From positions 13,917,501-13,981,500 of the forward strand of contig NC_134108.1 of NCBI RefSeq assembly GCF_040939455.1: a stretch of DNA of 64,000 bases, in the 5' to 3' direction. The notes under the pieces are model-generated. The model made no database searches. It was given only the letters and a program-made list of their open reading frames with translations, and had not been told where the DNA came from. This document shows positions 33,820 through 46,844 of this stretch, one piece after another. The stretch comes from Microcebus murinus. Its lineage: Eukaryota > Chordata > Mammalia > Primates > Cheirogaleidae. A program made the position numbers and the translations under genes. Position 1 is the first letter of the stretch. Each line of letters starts with the position of its first letter.

Positions 33820-36685
33820 AAACTCCTCCCAGACATCCTATTTTCATTGTTAACGCACTTCCCCAATGACTTACCTCAAAAGGAGTAACTATAATAACTG
33901 AAATTTAGAATCAAAGCTTGAAGGAAAATTGGGAAGCAGATTCATATTCTCTAGAACAACTCACATTTCTTATCACATACTAGACTATTAGCATTGATGG
34001 TTCCTTTATAAGTTCTTGAGTTCAAACTCTTCACTGTACTTACAAAATATCAGGGGCCCAGAAAGGAACAGGAAACTTGCCAAAAGGCGCAGCGAGGGGA
34101 ACTAGACTAGAATTTGGGTCTCCAAACTTAGGGTACATCATTCTTTCTCCCCCACTGTAGTCACTCTGTAGATATGAATTCTTTCTTCTTTTAGTGTGAG
34201 CAGTGTAAATCAAACTAAGACAAAATCTTGGTGGCTCAATGAAATATTCTTAAAGTCTTAAAAATCCCCAAGTCTTTGGAAAACACAAGATTGATTCCAC
34301 ATTCCTAAATCACTGGCAAAGAAATAGGGAGAAGAGTTTGAGAGCATAAGTTAAAAACACTGAAACAACTTGTGTTCAGAGATCCGATTTACCTTTTGAA
34401 CATGAAGAAATTCACCTTCTATTCATTCCTCCTAAGAAGAGAGCTCATTAGGTCTTACTCGCATAGCCATATAATTTGAATTGAGCTTGAGCATTTTAGC
34501 TAAAGAAAAAACGTAAATCCTTCTGTATCTGTTAAATTGTACAAACTTACAAATATGATATCTTTAACCAAAAACAAATCTACTTGTTTTACTTTATTTG
34601 ATACTTTTCAATTGCTAAGAGAATCTAATTTGAAAGACATTAAAATTCCTTCCCATTTTGTTATCATACTCAGCAAGGAAACCACTTTAGGATCAAAAAG
34701 TGCTAGCCTTCCTAAAAATCAGCCTCTTAAAAGAATTGGAAAGATTATTGGGAATACCATAAAAATTCAAAGATTCAGAAGAATTTAGTGATGAACTTTT
34801 GGTTGATTCTTGAATAAAGACACTACTTTTAGTGATACTTGCCAGTAGCTTTTTGTACCATAAATCCAGAGGGGGGGAAATAACTCTACAAACTTTTATA
34901 CCAAATGTTAATAAATGGCTAATTGTACAAATTGTAAATTTGTTCCCTTTTCTTCACTGTGCCCTGGCCAACCAATGTGCTCTCCCTCACATGTATGTCC
35001 TCAGCTCCCTTGGCCTCCCTTTCCAAAAGGCTGGGTCACTGACACCTCTTCCCCAACACAGCCTTCTGTGGCCTCAGGCCTCATTTTTTGTTGTGGTGCC
35101 CAGAGTACAAGTGGTACAACTGCCCCACCCCCTAACCCCCCATCCTATCAACATTCCAGTTCACTCAAGGTCTTAATTTCAGACTGGAGTTTATGGGAAC
35201 ATATCTGATTGAGCTCATTTCCATTCTATCTCACATGGAGGTATTTGAATTTTAAAAAAGGAAATCTTATTAAACAAAGGAAATCCCTACTTTTGTAGAA
35301 CTGTGAAAGGACCAAAAAGGGAAAACATAGGGCCTGGGAGGAGGTATCTTTACGCAAAGCATATCTTACTCCTTGCTCTCTCAAAAGGCTTGAACATTCG
35401 AAATGAGAATTATCTGTATCAAATCATCCTTTGGTTAGCTCCTAGTCTTCCTGAGTAAGTTTTTCTTCACATCTCAGTAAGGATGTGTCCCTCTTACCCT
35501 CACAGGGATCATCTTTGTTCATGTGTAAGCGATTCATAGTGTATAATAAACAAGCACAAGCAGCGCTTGCTGGTAGAGTAATGGCTTTCATACAACACTT
35601 TCCACCACAGTCAAATCAGAGGGAGTAATGATTGTCCCAAAGGAAAACTGAGGGTGAGAGTATTCCAAACATCAGGAATTTACTCCCTTGCTACTTGTAA
35701 TGTTAGAGACAGAAAACATGAAAAGCAATAAGTCCTTTTCTAAGTGTTCGTGTAAAATACTCAAAAGTTTTAGTCTAACAGTCCCATTTCCATTGGCTTT
35801 TCTTTTATGCTAAATGTGACCTTTGACTCTTTTCTGATGTGATAATTTTGCTTTTTCAGAACGGGCATCAAAATGACAACTAAATATAGTTCTTGCTCAA
35901 TCAGTCTGGACATGCTTATTCTTGAAAATAATTGCTACATTCATTCAAATGAATGTTTCCCAATCAGCCTGAATTCACCCTTCTCTATATACTTAACAAA
36001 CTCTCCCTGCTCTGCCCAGCAGATCTGCGGGCTCTTCTAGGTAATCTAGCACTAAGTGGTCAGTAACACTTGTGACCTCAGGGATATACTCTTCACTTTG
36101 TTAAAAGGAATTTCAGTGGCAACTCTGATCCATAACCTCAGGACTCCAAGCCTGCTCTCCTTTCAGACCTCACTCACAATGGCTATGACAGCATTGTGTA
36201 TATTCTTAAGAGATTTGTTCCATATCACCCCAATCTGTATGCTGGGAGGAAGGAGATTGGAAAAGAGAACCAACTAACTACCTTAGCCTCTTTGGGAGCT
36301 GGAGTGATGATGAAGCTTATTTCTGTTCAGTCCATACTACTACAATATGAACATGACTATCAATTTTGGAGATTTTTCTTTCAGCTTGGTTTAGCAACAA
36401 CCAAAACATCCTTTCTAGATTTGATCTCTTTACTGATATTGCTCTTCCAACGCTTCACCAGAAGCATAAGGGAAATCCTGACGGCTGTTAACTGAGCATC
36501 TATCAAGTGCTTTGCTGATGTCATTTCATTTTTAAATTTTATATCATTTACTTTTAAGTATATAAGGCAGTTTGTGTTTTAAGCTTCAAAAGAGATTTCC
36601 AAAGCCGTACATAGTTGGGGAAATCTCTTACCTCTGCCTGAGACCCACCAACTTCCCCTCTCTGGAGACAATCAAGGTCACCACT
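33820..36685. other. Unassigned upstream sequence
   Basis: Almost 3 kb without recognised genes. A weak MIR-like patch may lie at 34,040-34,130. Open frames of 83-114 codons at 34,537-35,208 and 36,056-36,495 have no recognised family, and I see no exon-like splice context. Confidence 0.5.
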
Positions 36686-36689
36686 TTTT

Positions 36690-37180
36690 AAAAGTTTCCT
36701 TCCAGAGATATTCTATGCATATAGAAAAACACACACACAGGCACACACACTTCTACACACATTTTTAAAAAAACCAAACAGTAATAGGTACCCTGTTTTG
36801 AGCCATGATTTTTGTTTTCATGAACAATATATCTTGGATATCTTTTTATTTCACCATATAAATATCTTCCTCGTTTTTATGGCTGCATAATATTCCACTT
36901 CATAGAGGAATCCTAATTTATTTTTACCAGTTCCACATTAATGGCGATTAAGTGTGTTCCCAATATTTTGAACTTATCAACAATGCCATAATCAGTAAAT
37001 ATGTACATAAGTCAATTTGCATCTGAGTAAATATGTGCAATGTTGATTTTGGTAGGTGCTGCCAAATGCCTTCAACTGAACTCCCACCACCCTTACAAGT
37101 ATGGTGGATATTTGACCTTTTCAAAATAGTATATCTCTCCATGTGGTTTTAATTAACACTTTTTTACTATGAGTGAGGCC
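36690..37180 (-). repeat. L1M-type LINE-1 3' UTR, reverse orientation
   Basis: GGCTGCATAATATTCCACTT, CCTAATTTATTTTTACCAGT, GATTTTGGTAGGTGCTGCCA and ACTGAACTCCCACCACCCTT follow the reverse order of an ancient L1M 3' region. A CA-rich patch lies at 36,729-36,760. Confidence 0.75.
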
Positions 37181-37199
37181 ACGCATTTTTTTCAGATAT

Positions 37200-37375
37200 T
37201 TTAGTTTGAAGATTACCACCTAGAAGTCGTATGACTTTGTGCAAATTAAGGTCTTTACCATGAATCTATAAAGTGGGGACAAGTCTCACCTCAAAGAGAT
37301 GTTGCAAAGATTAAATGCAATGATGTAGAAAATGCAAGTTCTTCTTGCTGGTTGGCACCATTATTTTTCTAGTAG
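37200..37375 (+). repeat. MIR SINE
   Basis: CGTATGACTTTGTGCAAATT, CATGAATCTATAAAGTGGGG and GATGTTGCAAAGATTAAATG correspond to the MIR core in forward orientation. Confidence 0.65.
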
Positions 37376-37379
37376 TTAA

Positions 37380-38660
37380 CAATTATTGGGCCCCAGAAAC
37401 ACAAGCTAATAATGAATTAAAGTTGATGAAAGTGTGATAAAGACCATAATTGTGTGATCCAAAAGTTTTAGATGAAATAAAGAGTTGTTGAACACTTGCT
37501 TACTGCCATTCCAAAATGACAGTTTGCTTGACACAATGTCATTGAAATTCAGTTCAAATCAGGACGGTTTCCCTGAGGATAAAAAAAAAAATAACCATGC
37601 ATAATGGTACCATAGATGTGGATAACATTAACACTAGAAGCAAGCTATATAAACTTAAAAAACAAAAACTCATTTATGAGTTCAGTGTGGTTTTGGAAAT
37701 GAATTGTTGCGATGCCAGTTTTTACTGTTTAACAATGTTTTCAGACCCATTGCAAACCACCTTCTATTGCTCCCACTGAGACTTTATACAGTACAAGTAA
37801 ATATCCATCATCAGATTTTAAATCTTAGTAAATAAGTAGTAGATTGTTGACAAAACTGTGGCTGTCATGTACAGAAATGGACTATGACTTTCACAAAAAT
37901 AAAGAAAATATTTTGGAGCAGACTGTCAAATATTAGGCAATAAGATGTTTTGATATACAGCTAAAATGCTTAAAACTCCAATGGAAAATGTGTCTACAGT
38001 CTAATTTAGAATCTCTTTATGTACCAAATTATCAGTAGATTTGAAACCAGAAATCACCCAACTTTTCTTAACCATATCCTTTAATCTTTCCATGTATGTC
38101 ATCAATAAATATAGCCACTGGATGCTGGCAATCCATCCGAATTCCAGTAAGAGGAAAACAATGATTGTGGCCTATTTTTTGCAGAGAGAAGAGGTTTTAT
38201 ATTTATGGTTAATTTTTCACTTTTGCAAAAGAAGCCAAATAGTTGTTTTCATATTAGGAGAAAATCCAATTGTTATGTATTATAAGTTTTCCGACCCATA
38301 GCATAAACTTCAAAGGAGACTTTACACTAAGACTTCTTTCCACATTTAGATCCACTCTATCCCAAATTTTTAGAAATTAATGGAGAGAAAATTAAATAGC
38401 CTATTATTGAAGATAACATCCTATTCTCCAAATATTTTTAAAAATATATTTTTTCTATTACCAATGCATAAATCTAAAATTAACAACTTAACCAAGTAGA
38501 TTTAATTTCTCCTTGGGAAGTAGGTAGGTAACCTACTATTATTACAGGACTTGTCGCTTTGAATTACACATATTGTTTTAGTGTTGTGTTTTTCACTAGA
38601 TTTTGAGATCCCTCTGGGCCCCTAGCACACTTGCCTGGTATATATTTGGTGTTCAATAAG
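37380..38660. other. Unassigned upstream sequence
   Basis: AT-rich with no recognised gene. GAGATCCCTCTGGGCCCCTA and GGTGTTCAATAAGTATTCAG near 38,605-38,668 look like a short L2 end directly next to the Tigger element. Confidence 0.45.
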
Positions 38661-38665
38661 TATTC

Positions 38666-40310
38666 AGTCATGTGCAGCATAATGATGTTTCAGACCACAT
38701 ATACAATGGTGATCCTGTAAAATCATAATGGAGCTGAAAAATTCCTATCGCTTAGTGATGTTGTAGCAGTCCTAATGTTGTAGCAACACATTACTCGTGT
38801 GTTTGTGGTGATACCGGTATAAAGAAGTCTACTGTGTTACTAGTTGTATAAAAGTCTAGCGTGTACAATTATGTATGGTACATAACACTTGATAATAAAT
38901 GACTATGTGACTGGCTTATGTATTTACCATACTATAGATTTTATCATTGTTTTAGAGTGTACTCCTTTACTTATAAAAAAAGCTACCCGTAAAACAGCCT
39001 TAAGCAGAAGGCAGGTCCTTCAGGAGTTGTTCCAGAAGAAGGCATTGTTATCACAGGAGACCACAGCTCCATGCCTGTCATTGCCCCTGAAGACCTTCCA
39101 GAGGGACGAGATGTGGAGGCGGAAGACAGTGGTATTGATGATCCTGATCCCGGGTAGGCCCAGGCTAATGTGTGTGGTTGTGTCTTAGTTTTTAACAAGA
39201 AAGTTTTAAAAAAAAATTAAATAGGAAAAAGCTTACAGAGTAAGGGTACAAAGAAAATATTTTTATACAATGTACGATGTGTTTGTGTTTTAAGCTAAGT
39301 ATTATTACAAGAGTCAAAAAGATTTTCAAAAATTAAATTTTTTAAAGCAGAAAGTCAGTAAGCTAAGGTGAATTTATTTTTAAATGAAAAAAAAATATCT
39401 TATAAATAAACATAGGGTAGCCAAGTGTACAGTGTGTATAAAGTCTGTCGTAGTAGACAGCAATTATTGAAATCACAAAGGGGTTTCATCATAGGTCCAG
39501 TTATCTGCCACATGGAGATCCAATTATTGGGACAATGAGGATTGCTAAGAAAGGAAGGAATTTTTCTTTTTTTTTAAAGAAAAACAACATCTTATTGGGA
39601 GAACAGGAGAAGCTGCCTCAAATCCATCTCCCCGACCAATGGAGATCCTGGGCTTGTTAGGGACGGGCGCATTCACTGGGGCAGGTAGTGCTGTAAGTAA
39701 CAAGGGGCCACGTGTACCCGGGCAGGTGTGAGGGCTGGTGAGTCGGCACCAGGAAGCTTACTCGTGCCTTCAGCACCTCTACTCCTTTGTCTTCCAGAAA
39801 TTCAGTTATTTCTGGGAAGCAATTCAGAAAGGTCATCAAACCCTACTGGCCTGAACATCTAAAATACGAGAGGGAGAGGATTATAGAACACATATAGTGG
39901 TCACTGAAATCGCTTTATAGAGCCGGTTACACAGCGATGTCCTAGGCCTTCACAGTCACTCCCTGCTCACTCACTGACTCACCTAGAGCAACGTCCGGTC
40001 CTGTAAGCTCCTTTCATGGTAAGTGCCCTACCCAGGTGTACCATTTTTGGTATTTTAGACCATATTCTTACTGTCCCATAAGATTATAAAACCGTATTTT
40101 TACTGTATCTTTTCTGTGTATCTAGATATGTTTACATACACATATACTCACCATTGTGTTACAATTGCCCATAGTATTCACTGTAATGAGATGAAATACA
40201 GGTTTGTAGCCTAGGTGTATAGTAGGCTACACATCTCAGTTTGTATAAATTCACTTAATGATGAAATTGCCAAATGACACCATTCTCAGAATGCCAAGCA
40301 ACACACAAAA
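38666..40310 (+). mobile_element. Tigger-type DNA transposon remnant (probably Tigger7-like), split by an insertion
   Basis: The left end CAGTCATGTGCAGCATAATG and the right-end region (GATGAAATTGCCAAATGACA, CATTCTCAGAATGCC) form diverged inverted repeats of a Tigger family. Internal landmarks include GGAGCTGAAAAATTCCTATC, GTTGTATAAAAGTCTAGCGT and CTAGGCCTTCACAGTCACTC. The distal end of the transposase frame survives at about 39,031-39,156 as an acidic tail ending in EDSGIDDPDPG and a stop. Most of the transposase is missing. A block of about 470 bp interrupts it at 39,461-39,930. Confidence 0.75.
39461..39930. mobile_element. Unclassified ~470-bp insertion inside the Tigger element
   Basis: Tigger sequence stops after GTAGTAGACAG (39,450-39,460) and resumes at ACAGCGATGTCCTAGG (39,931 on), with ACAG on both sides as a possible 4-bp target duplication. 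The inserted block has an A-rich stretch near 39,564-39,590 and, on the minus strand, CCAATAAGATGTTGTTTTTC, which resembles an LTR polyadenylation region. The expected TG...CA ends of an LTR are not clear. I cannot name the family. Confidence 0.5.
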
Positions 40311-40319
40311 CCGAGAATG

Positions 40320-43300
40320 AATGAATGAATGCATAAAATTACTTGAACCTATTATCTAGCTTCATTTGGATAAAATGTTTTCTTTGACATTTTATCTGTT
40401 GTTTGGATTACATAGCATTTACCAGGTGTTTATTACTATCTGAAATGTAAAACAATATCCATACCTCAAGAATTATAGGACAAGAAGACAGTTTCTCATC
40501 AGCAGGCGTCCTGAGAGCCCTACATCCCCATAAGTTCCAACCCTGCCATGCCCTGTGGGCTCACCATGGACTCTTTGTGGTGCTTGCAATGAATCTCCTC
40601 TGAGATTCTTAAGACAGCTCAGCCCACAGCATGGACTTTTCCTCTTAGTGACCCTTAGAAATTCTGGAACAATGTGACCCAGTAGGCACAGATCCACCAT
40701 GTAGCCGATAAAAGTCAAGAGGTATGAACAGAATGGACCTGGGGCCCCCTGAAACCTCAGGCTCCACGGCAGGACAGCTGGTTTTGAGGTACTCTCTGTT
40801 CATGACCAGATGCAACAGTTCTACTCAATCACCATAAACTCTTCCTGATCATCAATAGCATTTCCTGTTTATACTGGTACTTTTAGGAAAACTCACGATA
40901 TCCAACACTATGTAGTCTTTTTGCATGTCCAGAAATTTCACTGTAAGACCAATTTGCCACATAAAATTATAAACTCCTTGAAGGTGTAAACTAAGGGATC
41001 AATTTGGGATTACATAATGGAGACCCATGGGCTGTAGAAAGATTGGCCTCATTAGTTTAGTCTTTTTATTAACTGAATTAAATGATTTGATCGTCAATAG
41101 GTTAAGGAAGCTGAACCATGTTTATTTGGTCAGATGTATGTGGATATATAAACAGAATGTTAAAACAGAACCATTTCATCTCAGTGTTGGGCTGAGATCC
41201 ACAAATATTAAATGGCACGTTCCAAAGTGAAGTCTAAGGCCACCATGCAGGATTAAAAAACAAACAAAAAAAAAGTGAGTGAGGTTTCAATCTTCTCTCA
41301 CACACATCAAGGGTACAAAAGAGTCAAGAATTAGGAAATTGGAGGATTTTGGGAGAAGTTGTTTGTCCTGAGTCCCCCTCGACCTCAGGTGGGAGAGGTA
41401 GGGCACACCTGCCCTCATCTGAAGCCCAGGGAAAGGGGCTTCACCAAAGTCCCTAGAAGACTTTGGTAAATATCTGCTAAGAATTGGTGGACACAGTACC
41501 ATCAGGTCCGGCCCACCTGGAAATCTTAAGGACAAGAAACGTCTGGCCCACTACTCTGATGGCAAGCAAGAAAAGGTGTCTGTTTTGGGATTGGGCTGTG
41601 TGCCCAAAGTTTGTGGGGACAAAGGGTGAAGCTGATGTGGGCCATGTGACAGAGGGAACCAGTGTGGGTTCAATCCGGGTCCTGTCCAATTGGGCTGCCT
41701 GAAGGGGATGGAGGATCGCCACAGCAAATGCAGTGATTCCCAAAGTTGAGGAAGGCCCATACGTGACCAGCCTGAGGGAGCCACAGGTGTGAGGCTGGGG
41801 TATGGAGTGGGGGAGGGGGTATCCGAGGAGCCCATGAATGAGCCCAGAGATGGAGGCAGCTCCTAACATCTGCCAGACTGAGACCCATATTCCCTAGCCC
41901 TTTCTTTTCCTCCTGACTCCCCCTCTTCAACCCAGTAAGGATCAGAAATCCAGGCTGGAAAGATGCACAAAGAGGAATAAATGTGAGAGAAGGAAAAAGA
42001 GGCCAATTTCCCACTGCAGGCAGCAGGCTTGCATTGGGCCCGAACCGGGAACAGGAAAGAGGAGGAGTTGTGAGATGAAATGAAACTCACACATTTGATA
42101 TTAACTTTGGACTGTTTGTATTAATTAGTGACTAGAGGCCCTTTATGACTTGGAAGTGACCAGAAGGTCTTGAGATTTGCTTTATATTTCCTCCAAGGAA
42201 ACAAATTTGAAGGCACAGTGAATACTCTGTATTTATACTCCATGAGGCCTACTTTTCAGCATAATAGTCACATTTTATTTTCTCAAGGAATTCAAGCCTC
42301 TTGTTCACCCTTTCCCCCAATGCCTTCAATAAGTAGAAAAAAGGACTCCATAACTGATAGTTTAGACAAATTGGAGTGAAATGTGCTGGGCCCAGAACGT
42401 CAACATATCTTGTATTTCTTTTGAAGGACACACTTGATGCCCACCACAATAAATGCCTTAATAATTCTGCACATGTCAAATTACAGATTTTTAAGTAAAT
42501 CAACAAAAGGCACTCTAACAGGTTCAGTTTTTACCCTGTGTAAAGCCAAATATCTCCTTTGGCAACATTTGTATATAGAAATGGTTGTCAGTTGTTGATG
42601 TTTAAAAATACAAAATTGGAAGAAAATGGGCATGTTCGTTTCATTAACTACTTTTTAGATCAAGTCCAGCAAGGATGAAATGAAGAAAGGGTATATTCAG
42701 TTAAAAGAGCTCCAGGCCCCACGAGGTTTCCTGCTCTTTGGGCTTCTTCTCCAGCAGTGAGTTTCCTGCCTGGCAGCTTGCTGGCCCTGGCTCTGGGCAG
42801 GAAAGGCAGCTCTTGCTGAACAGTGTGGGCGAGGGGGCACGCTGGGTTTGCGAAGACCTGTGATTTGGGAGATTGGTCTTGGAATCAGGAAAAATATCTT
42901 CAAGAAACTCCCCCACTATCACCACTTCTCCAGCAGTTGTGATCTGGAGCAGCCTTGATACTTTAATGTTAAAATTATGTCAAAGTCAGGAGTATTACCA
43001 GCACCCTCTGCAAATGAGCCAGGTGGCCATTGGATTCTGGGGCTGGGAGGACCCTGAAAGTCATCTGGTTTAACAGGTCTACCAACCTTCCCCACTCACA
43101 CGAGGGGTGACGCTTGCGAAAGCCTGCAAGAGTCCCACAGTCTCTACCGCATCAAGATTTTCCTCCCACGTAAGAAAATTTCAGAGTAGAAAGGCCGTGA
43201 ATAGAGGAATAACCAGCCTCTGCTTCACACACAACAGACATCAGTTGACAACAAAGTACCTTTACTTGAATCACACCACCCAACAGATCTCATTGCTCAA

Positions 43301-43340
43301 GTGCACCGCCACCATACATTCCAGAATTGCTTAACCACTG
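40320..43340. other. Unassigned upstream sequence
   Basis: About 3 kb without recognised genes. At 41,280-42,060 the GC content rises and overlapping open frames of 70-130 codons occur on both strands. None resembles a known family, and overlapping opposite-strand frames suggest composition rather than coding. A GAAT-type simple repeat is at 40,314-40,331. Confidence 0.45.
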
Positions 43341-43344
43341 TCAC

Positions 43345-43430
43345 CTCTTCTTTACCTAAATGGGGAAACTGAGGCCTTAATGGGTTTCATGGCTTATCCA
43401 GAATGACAATCCAGAGTCATAGTCTCATTG
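43345..43430 (-). repeat. MIR fragment, reverse orientation
   Basis: AAATGGGGAAACTGAGGCCT followed by GGCTTATCCAGAATGACAAT is the reverse MIR core. Confidence 0.6.
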
Positions 43431-43687
43431 ATTATGAATATGGTTGGGGTTTGTATTCAGGGTCACCTGCAAGTAAACCTAATCTATATCCACGGCAGGG
43501 CTTTCTACCTTGTCCTAGGATCTTTCAAAGCTTCCCTCTTGAGATTTTGCCTTCCTGTAAAGCAGCCGGCCCCTCAGAGCATGCGAGGCAGGCATTTTGA
43601 GAAAAATGGTCACACACCGAAACATCAGTGGGCCTCCTCATTCATTAAGGATTCATTGAATAATAAAAAAAGGTGTACCTTTCATCT

Positions 43688-43766
43688 GTGTTTTTCAAAA
43701 CATGGTCCCCAGGGCAACTGCATCCATATCATCTGGGGAATTGGAGAAATGCAAATTCTTGGAAGA
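43688..43766 (+). mobile_element. MER5A-type hAT-Charlie fragment
   Basis: GTTTTTCAAAACATGGTCCC, CATATCATCTGGGGAATTGG and GAAATGCAAATTCTTGG match the left half of MER5A. The right half is absent. Confidence 0.65.
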
Positions 43767-43769
43767 ACT

Positions 43770-43935
43770 GGTTCCTTCCTTTCTTTTACATCTTTGAATA
43801 TCTGGCTTAAATGCCATCTCTCTTGACCTCTGCATCTAAAATGCACCCCCACCTCCGAAACCCCAGACCCATCTCCCACTGTCCTATCACTGGGGTGTTT
43901 TCCTGCTCATTACACTTTCTATTGTGGTCACTCTG
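43770..43935 (+). repeat. L2 fragment
   Basis: GGCTTAAATGCCATCTCTCT and CTGCTCATTACACTTTCTAT resemble the L2 3' region. Confidence 0.5.
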
Positions 43936-43936
43936 G

Positions 43937-44285
43937 TGGTGAGTTTTAAGTGTCAACGTGGCGAGGCTATAGGACCTAATTATTTAATCAAACACTAATC
44001 TAAGTGTTGTTGTGAAGGTATTCTACAGATATGGCTGACCTATACAGTCAGTTGGCTTTAGGTTCCTCTCCACAATGTGGGTGGGCCTCATTCAATCAGT
44101 TGAAGGCCTCACCAGCAAAAACTGACGTTTCTGGAGAAGAAGAAATTCTGCCTCAGGAATGTTGCATTAACTCCAGCCTGGGTTTCCAGCCTGCTGGCCT
44201 GCCCTGCAAGTTTCGGACTTGCCAACCTCCACAATTGCATGAGCCAACTGAGAACTATTATAAAGATACAAATAAATAAAAGGTA
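43937..44285. repeat. Old interspersed repeat, family not named
   Basis: GTGTCAACGTGGCGAGGCTA, AATGTGGGTGGGCCTCATTC and AATCAGTTGAAGGCCTCACC are landmarks of a widespread mammalian repeat that I recognise by sequence but cannot name safely. An 82-codon open frame across it is not a gene. Confidence 0.6.
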
Positions 44286-44289
44286 CAGG

Positions 44290-46425
44290 CTTAGGGTGGG
44301 AGACACTCATGGGAGAACTTTCCAAAAAGTTTTCCTTTGGTAGGAAGGAGATGTTAAAAGAACTAAAATAAGTCCTAGCAGCTGGAATTCAGGGAGGGAA
44401 GTTACAATGTTCACAGTGACTACACTGAGGATAGCTAAGGAGGGTTTGGGTTTTATTTTTACCCCAGGAGCAATGGACCACTAGGAAGATTTGGAGAGGG
44501 GAATGAGAAAGGTATTTCTTATAACACTGAGTCACATGTTGCCTAACTCAGTCTTGGAAACTTGTTGTTTTCTTTCTAATCTTAGTCCATTAAAATACAA
44601 ACACTAATTTTTAGATTACAGTCAATCAGCAGAATTTTACTAATATTTGATGGAAATGTAGTATAAATAACCCCATTAAGGAGAACTTTTTTCGAAAAAT
44701 ATTTTCTCCTGTTGGCTTCATTTTTTTAAAGAATGTTTTTATATTTAAAAACTTCTCTGTAAAAACATAGCTTCTAGAAGCTAGAACAATTTGAGCAATA
44801 AAATAAAGCAGTATCATATTATAACCCCAAGTCTAAAATAAATATTCATGAAGTTACACTGAAATAAATAAATGATTGACTAAATAAATAAATGGGGGAG
44901 AATAGACAAATCTCCCGTATGCAGAAGAATTCCCAATAGTTTATGTGCATACTCCCACCCTCAAAGAAGGTGAGCAGAACTCTCTATTCCTTAAGTATTG
45001 ACTGTGCCCAGTGACTGACTTCCAAAGAATACAGCCTGGAAAAGTTGGGGGCTGGGGGGGTAGTGGTAAGGAAGGACTTACGGTGGAGAAATCTGCAAAT
45101 GCTGCCTCAGTCAGCTGGTCCAGATCGACATTAATAGACACAAGTCATGTTCATGGACTATACGCTTGATATGACATGGTAAGAATGGCATTTCACCTCT
45201 GTGGTCTTCCTCCCCCAAATCCTATAATCCCAAGCTAATCATGAGAAAAACATCAAGCAAATCCCAACTGAGGTACATTCAACATAACGCCTGACCAGTC
45301 TGAGAAACTCATGACAATAAAATGTAACGCGCCATTCTAGATGGGATACTGGAATAGAAAAGGGACATTAGGTGAAAACTAAGGGAACTGAAATAAAGTA
45401 TAGACTTTAGTTAATAATAATGTATCAGTGTTGGTTCATTCATTATAATATACCATACTAATGTAAGATGTTACTAATAGGGGAAACTGAGTGTGGATCG
45501 GATAGGAAATCTCTACTATCTTTCCGATTGGAATATAAAACTCTTCTAAAATAAAAAGGTTATTTAAATACACACACATATCTTCTATGAAAAGTGTAGT
45601 ATGAAATACGAAATTATTTTCTATGTACACACATGCAGAGATTCTAACACCACTCCCTATTAAACTATCATGAAATTAACCCATTTTGGTTATTGTCTAC
45701 ACCCAGGGCTTATGAGGGTCCTGCAGCCCCGAAAGGCTTCCTCTGCCTGCCTTGCCCTGCAGACCAGTGGCACGTAAGAACCTGGCTCCAGGCAACAAAT
45801 TGTGTGTCTTTCTCCAGCCGGCAAAATGGAGGGCGTCGCCCCAGGAAAAGGAGAGGCAGACACAGGGCTGCTGCTGACCTCTCCAGGGCTTTTGTGGGAA
45901 CTGGCAGAATGTGCCCCTTCCAGGCACACACAGCCACCTTGCAAGCCTGGGGCTGGCCGTCAGCCACCACTTGCCCCCTCAGCCCAGCACAAATCGCTGT
46001 GAAAGTCACTGTAGCATCCTTAGAGGACAGAGGACAGGTATGTAACAGGCTGAGGCTGTTATGGAGGCAGGGTACTGGAGTGGTGGGGCCAGACTGTGCT
46101 TCAATAAAAACTTACCGAAACAAACTACTAAGTCAGAAATTTCTAGTATCATACAGTTTATTTCAAATTTCAATGAGCACATTTGGAGTTGGGAAAGTAC
46201 ATGGACAAGGTGGGGGAATTAGAAGTGTATTTATTTAATATTTCAGTTGACTTTGATTTATACTTAATATATTTCCACATTTGGTCAGGACTTAATCAGT
46301 GCCCATTCACATATTCACATCCTGTGTTTAAATGATTAGATTTCCAGAAGAGAGCCATCATACCAGGGCACCTTGATTTACAGAAGTAGGCCAGAATATT
46401 GAGTGATGAAATGGACACCTCCACA
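44290..46425. other. Unassigned upstream sequence
   Basis: No recognised gene. AAAT-type simple repeat at 44,862-44,892. A GC-richer block at 45,690-46,090 carries overlapping open frames on both strands (up to 181 codons on plus) with no recognised similarity. Confidence 0.45.
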
Positions 46426-46429
46426 CTGG

Positions 46430-46840
46430 GGTACATACTTCTGGAGGAACATACGGAAGTCTGTATCAAGAATCTTACACATATTATACTTTTAAAATAT
46501 TTACCTTGAGGAACTAATCCAAAATACATACTGAGATAACGAACAGAGATGTCCATTGAAGTATCACCTACACCAAACTTGGCAATAAACTAAAATAAAC
46601 AAGCACCCGTTAATGAAGAAAGGGCTAAATAAATCATTACCTAACTACAAAATTAAATTATAATACTACTCTTAAAAATAATTTATTCCAAAGTAGATTC
46701 ACTATCTAATGTAAAGTGAAGAAATCAGGTTATAAACATACATACAATTCTTGCTTCTTTATAATCTTTAATGTTTTCTATATTCATATTTCTACATGAA
46801 CAGATATTACTTTCATAAATAAAAAAAAGAACTCATAATT
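46430..46840 (+). repeat. L1M-type LINE-1 3' end
   Basis: AATGAAGAAAGGGCTAAATA, GTAAAGTGAAGAAATCAGGT and ACAGATATTACTTTCATAAA followed by an A-rich end follow the 3' end of an old L1M element in forward orientation. The order matches but divergence is high. Confidence 0.6.
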
Positions 46841-46844
46841 TTTT

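Noticed and set aside
35028..35046. Possible estrogen response element, GGGTCACTGACACC
   Set aside because: The second half-site has only three of five matching bases to TGACC, too weak to report as an element.
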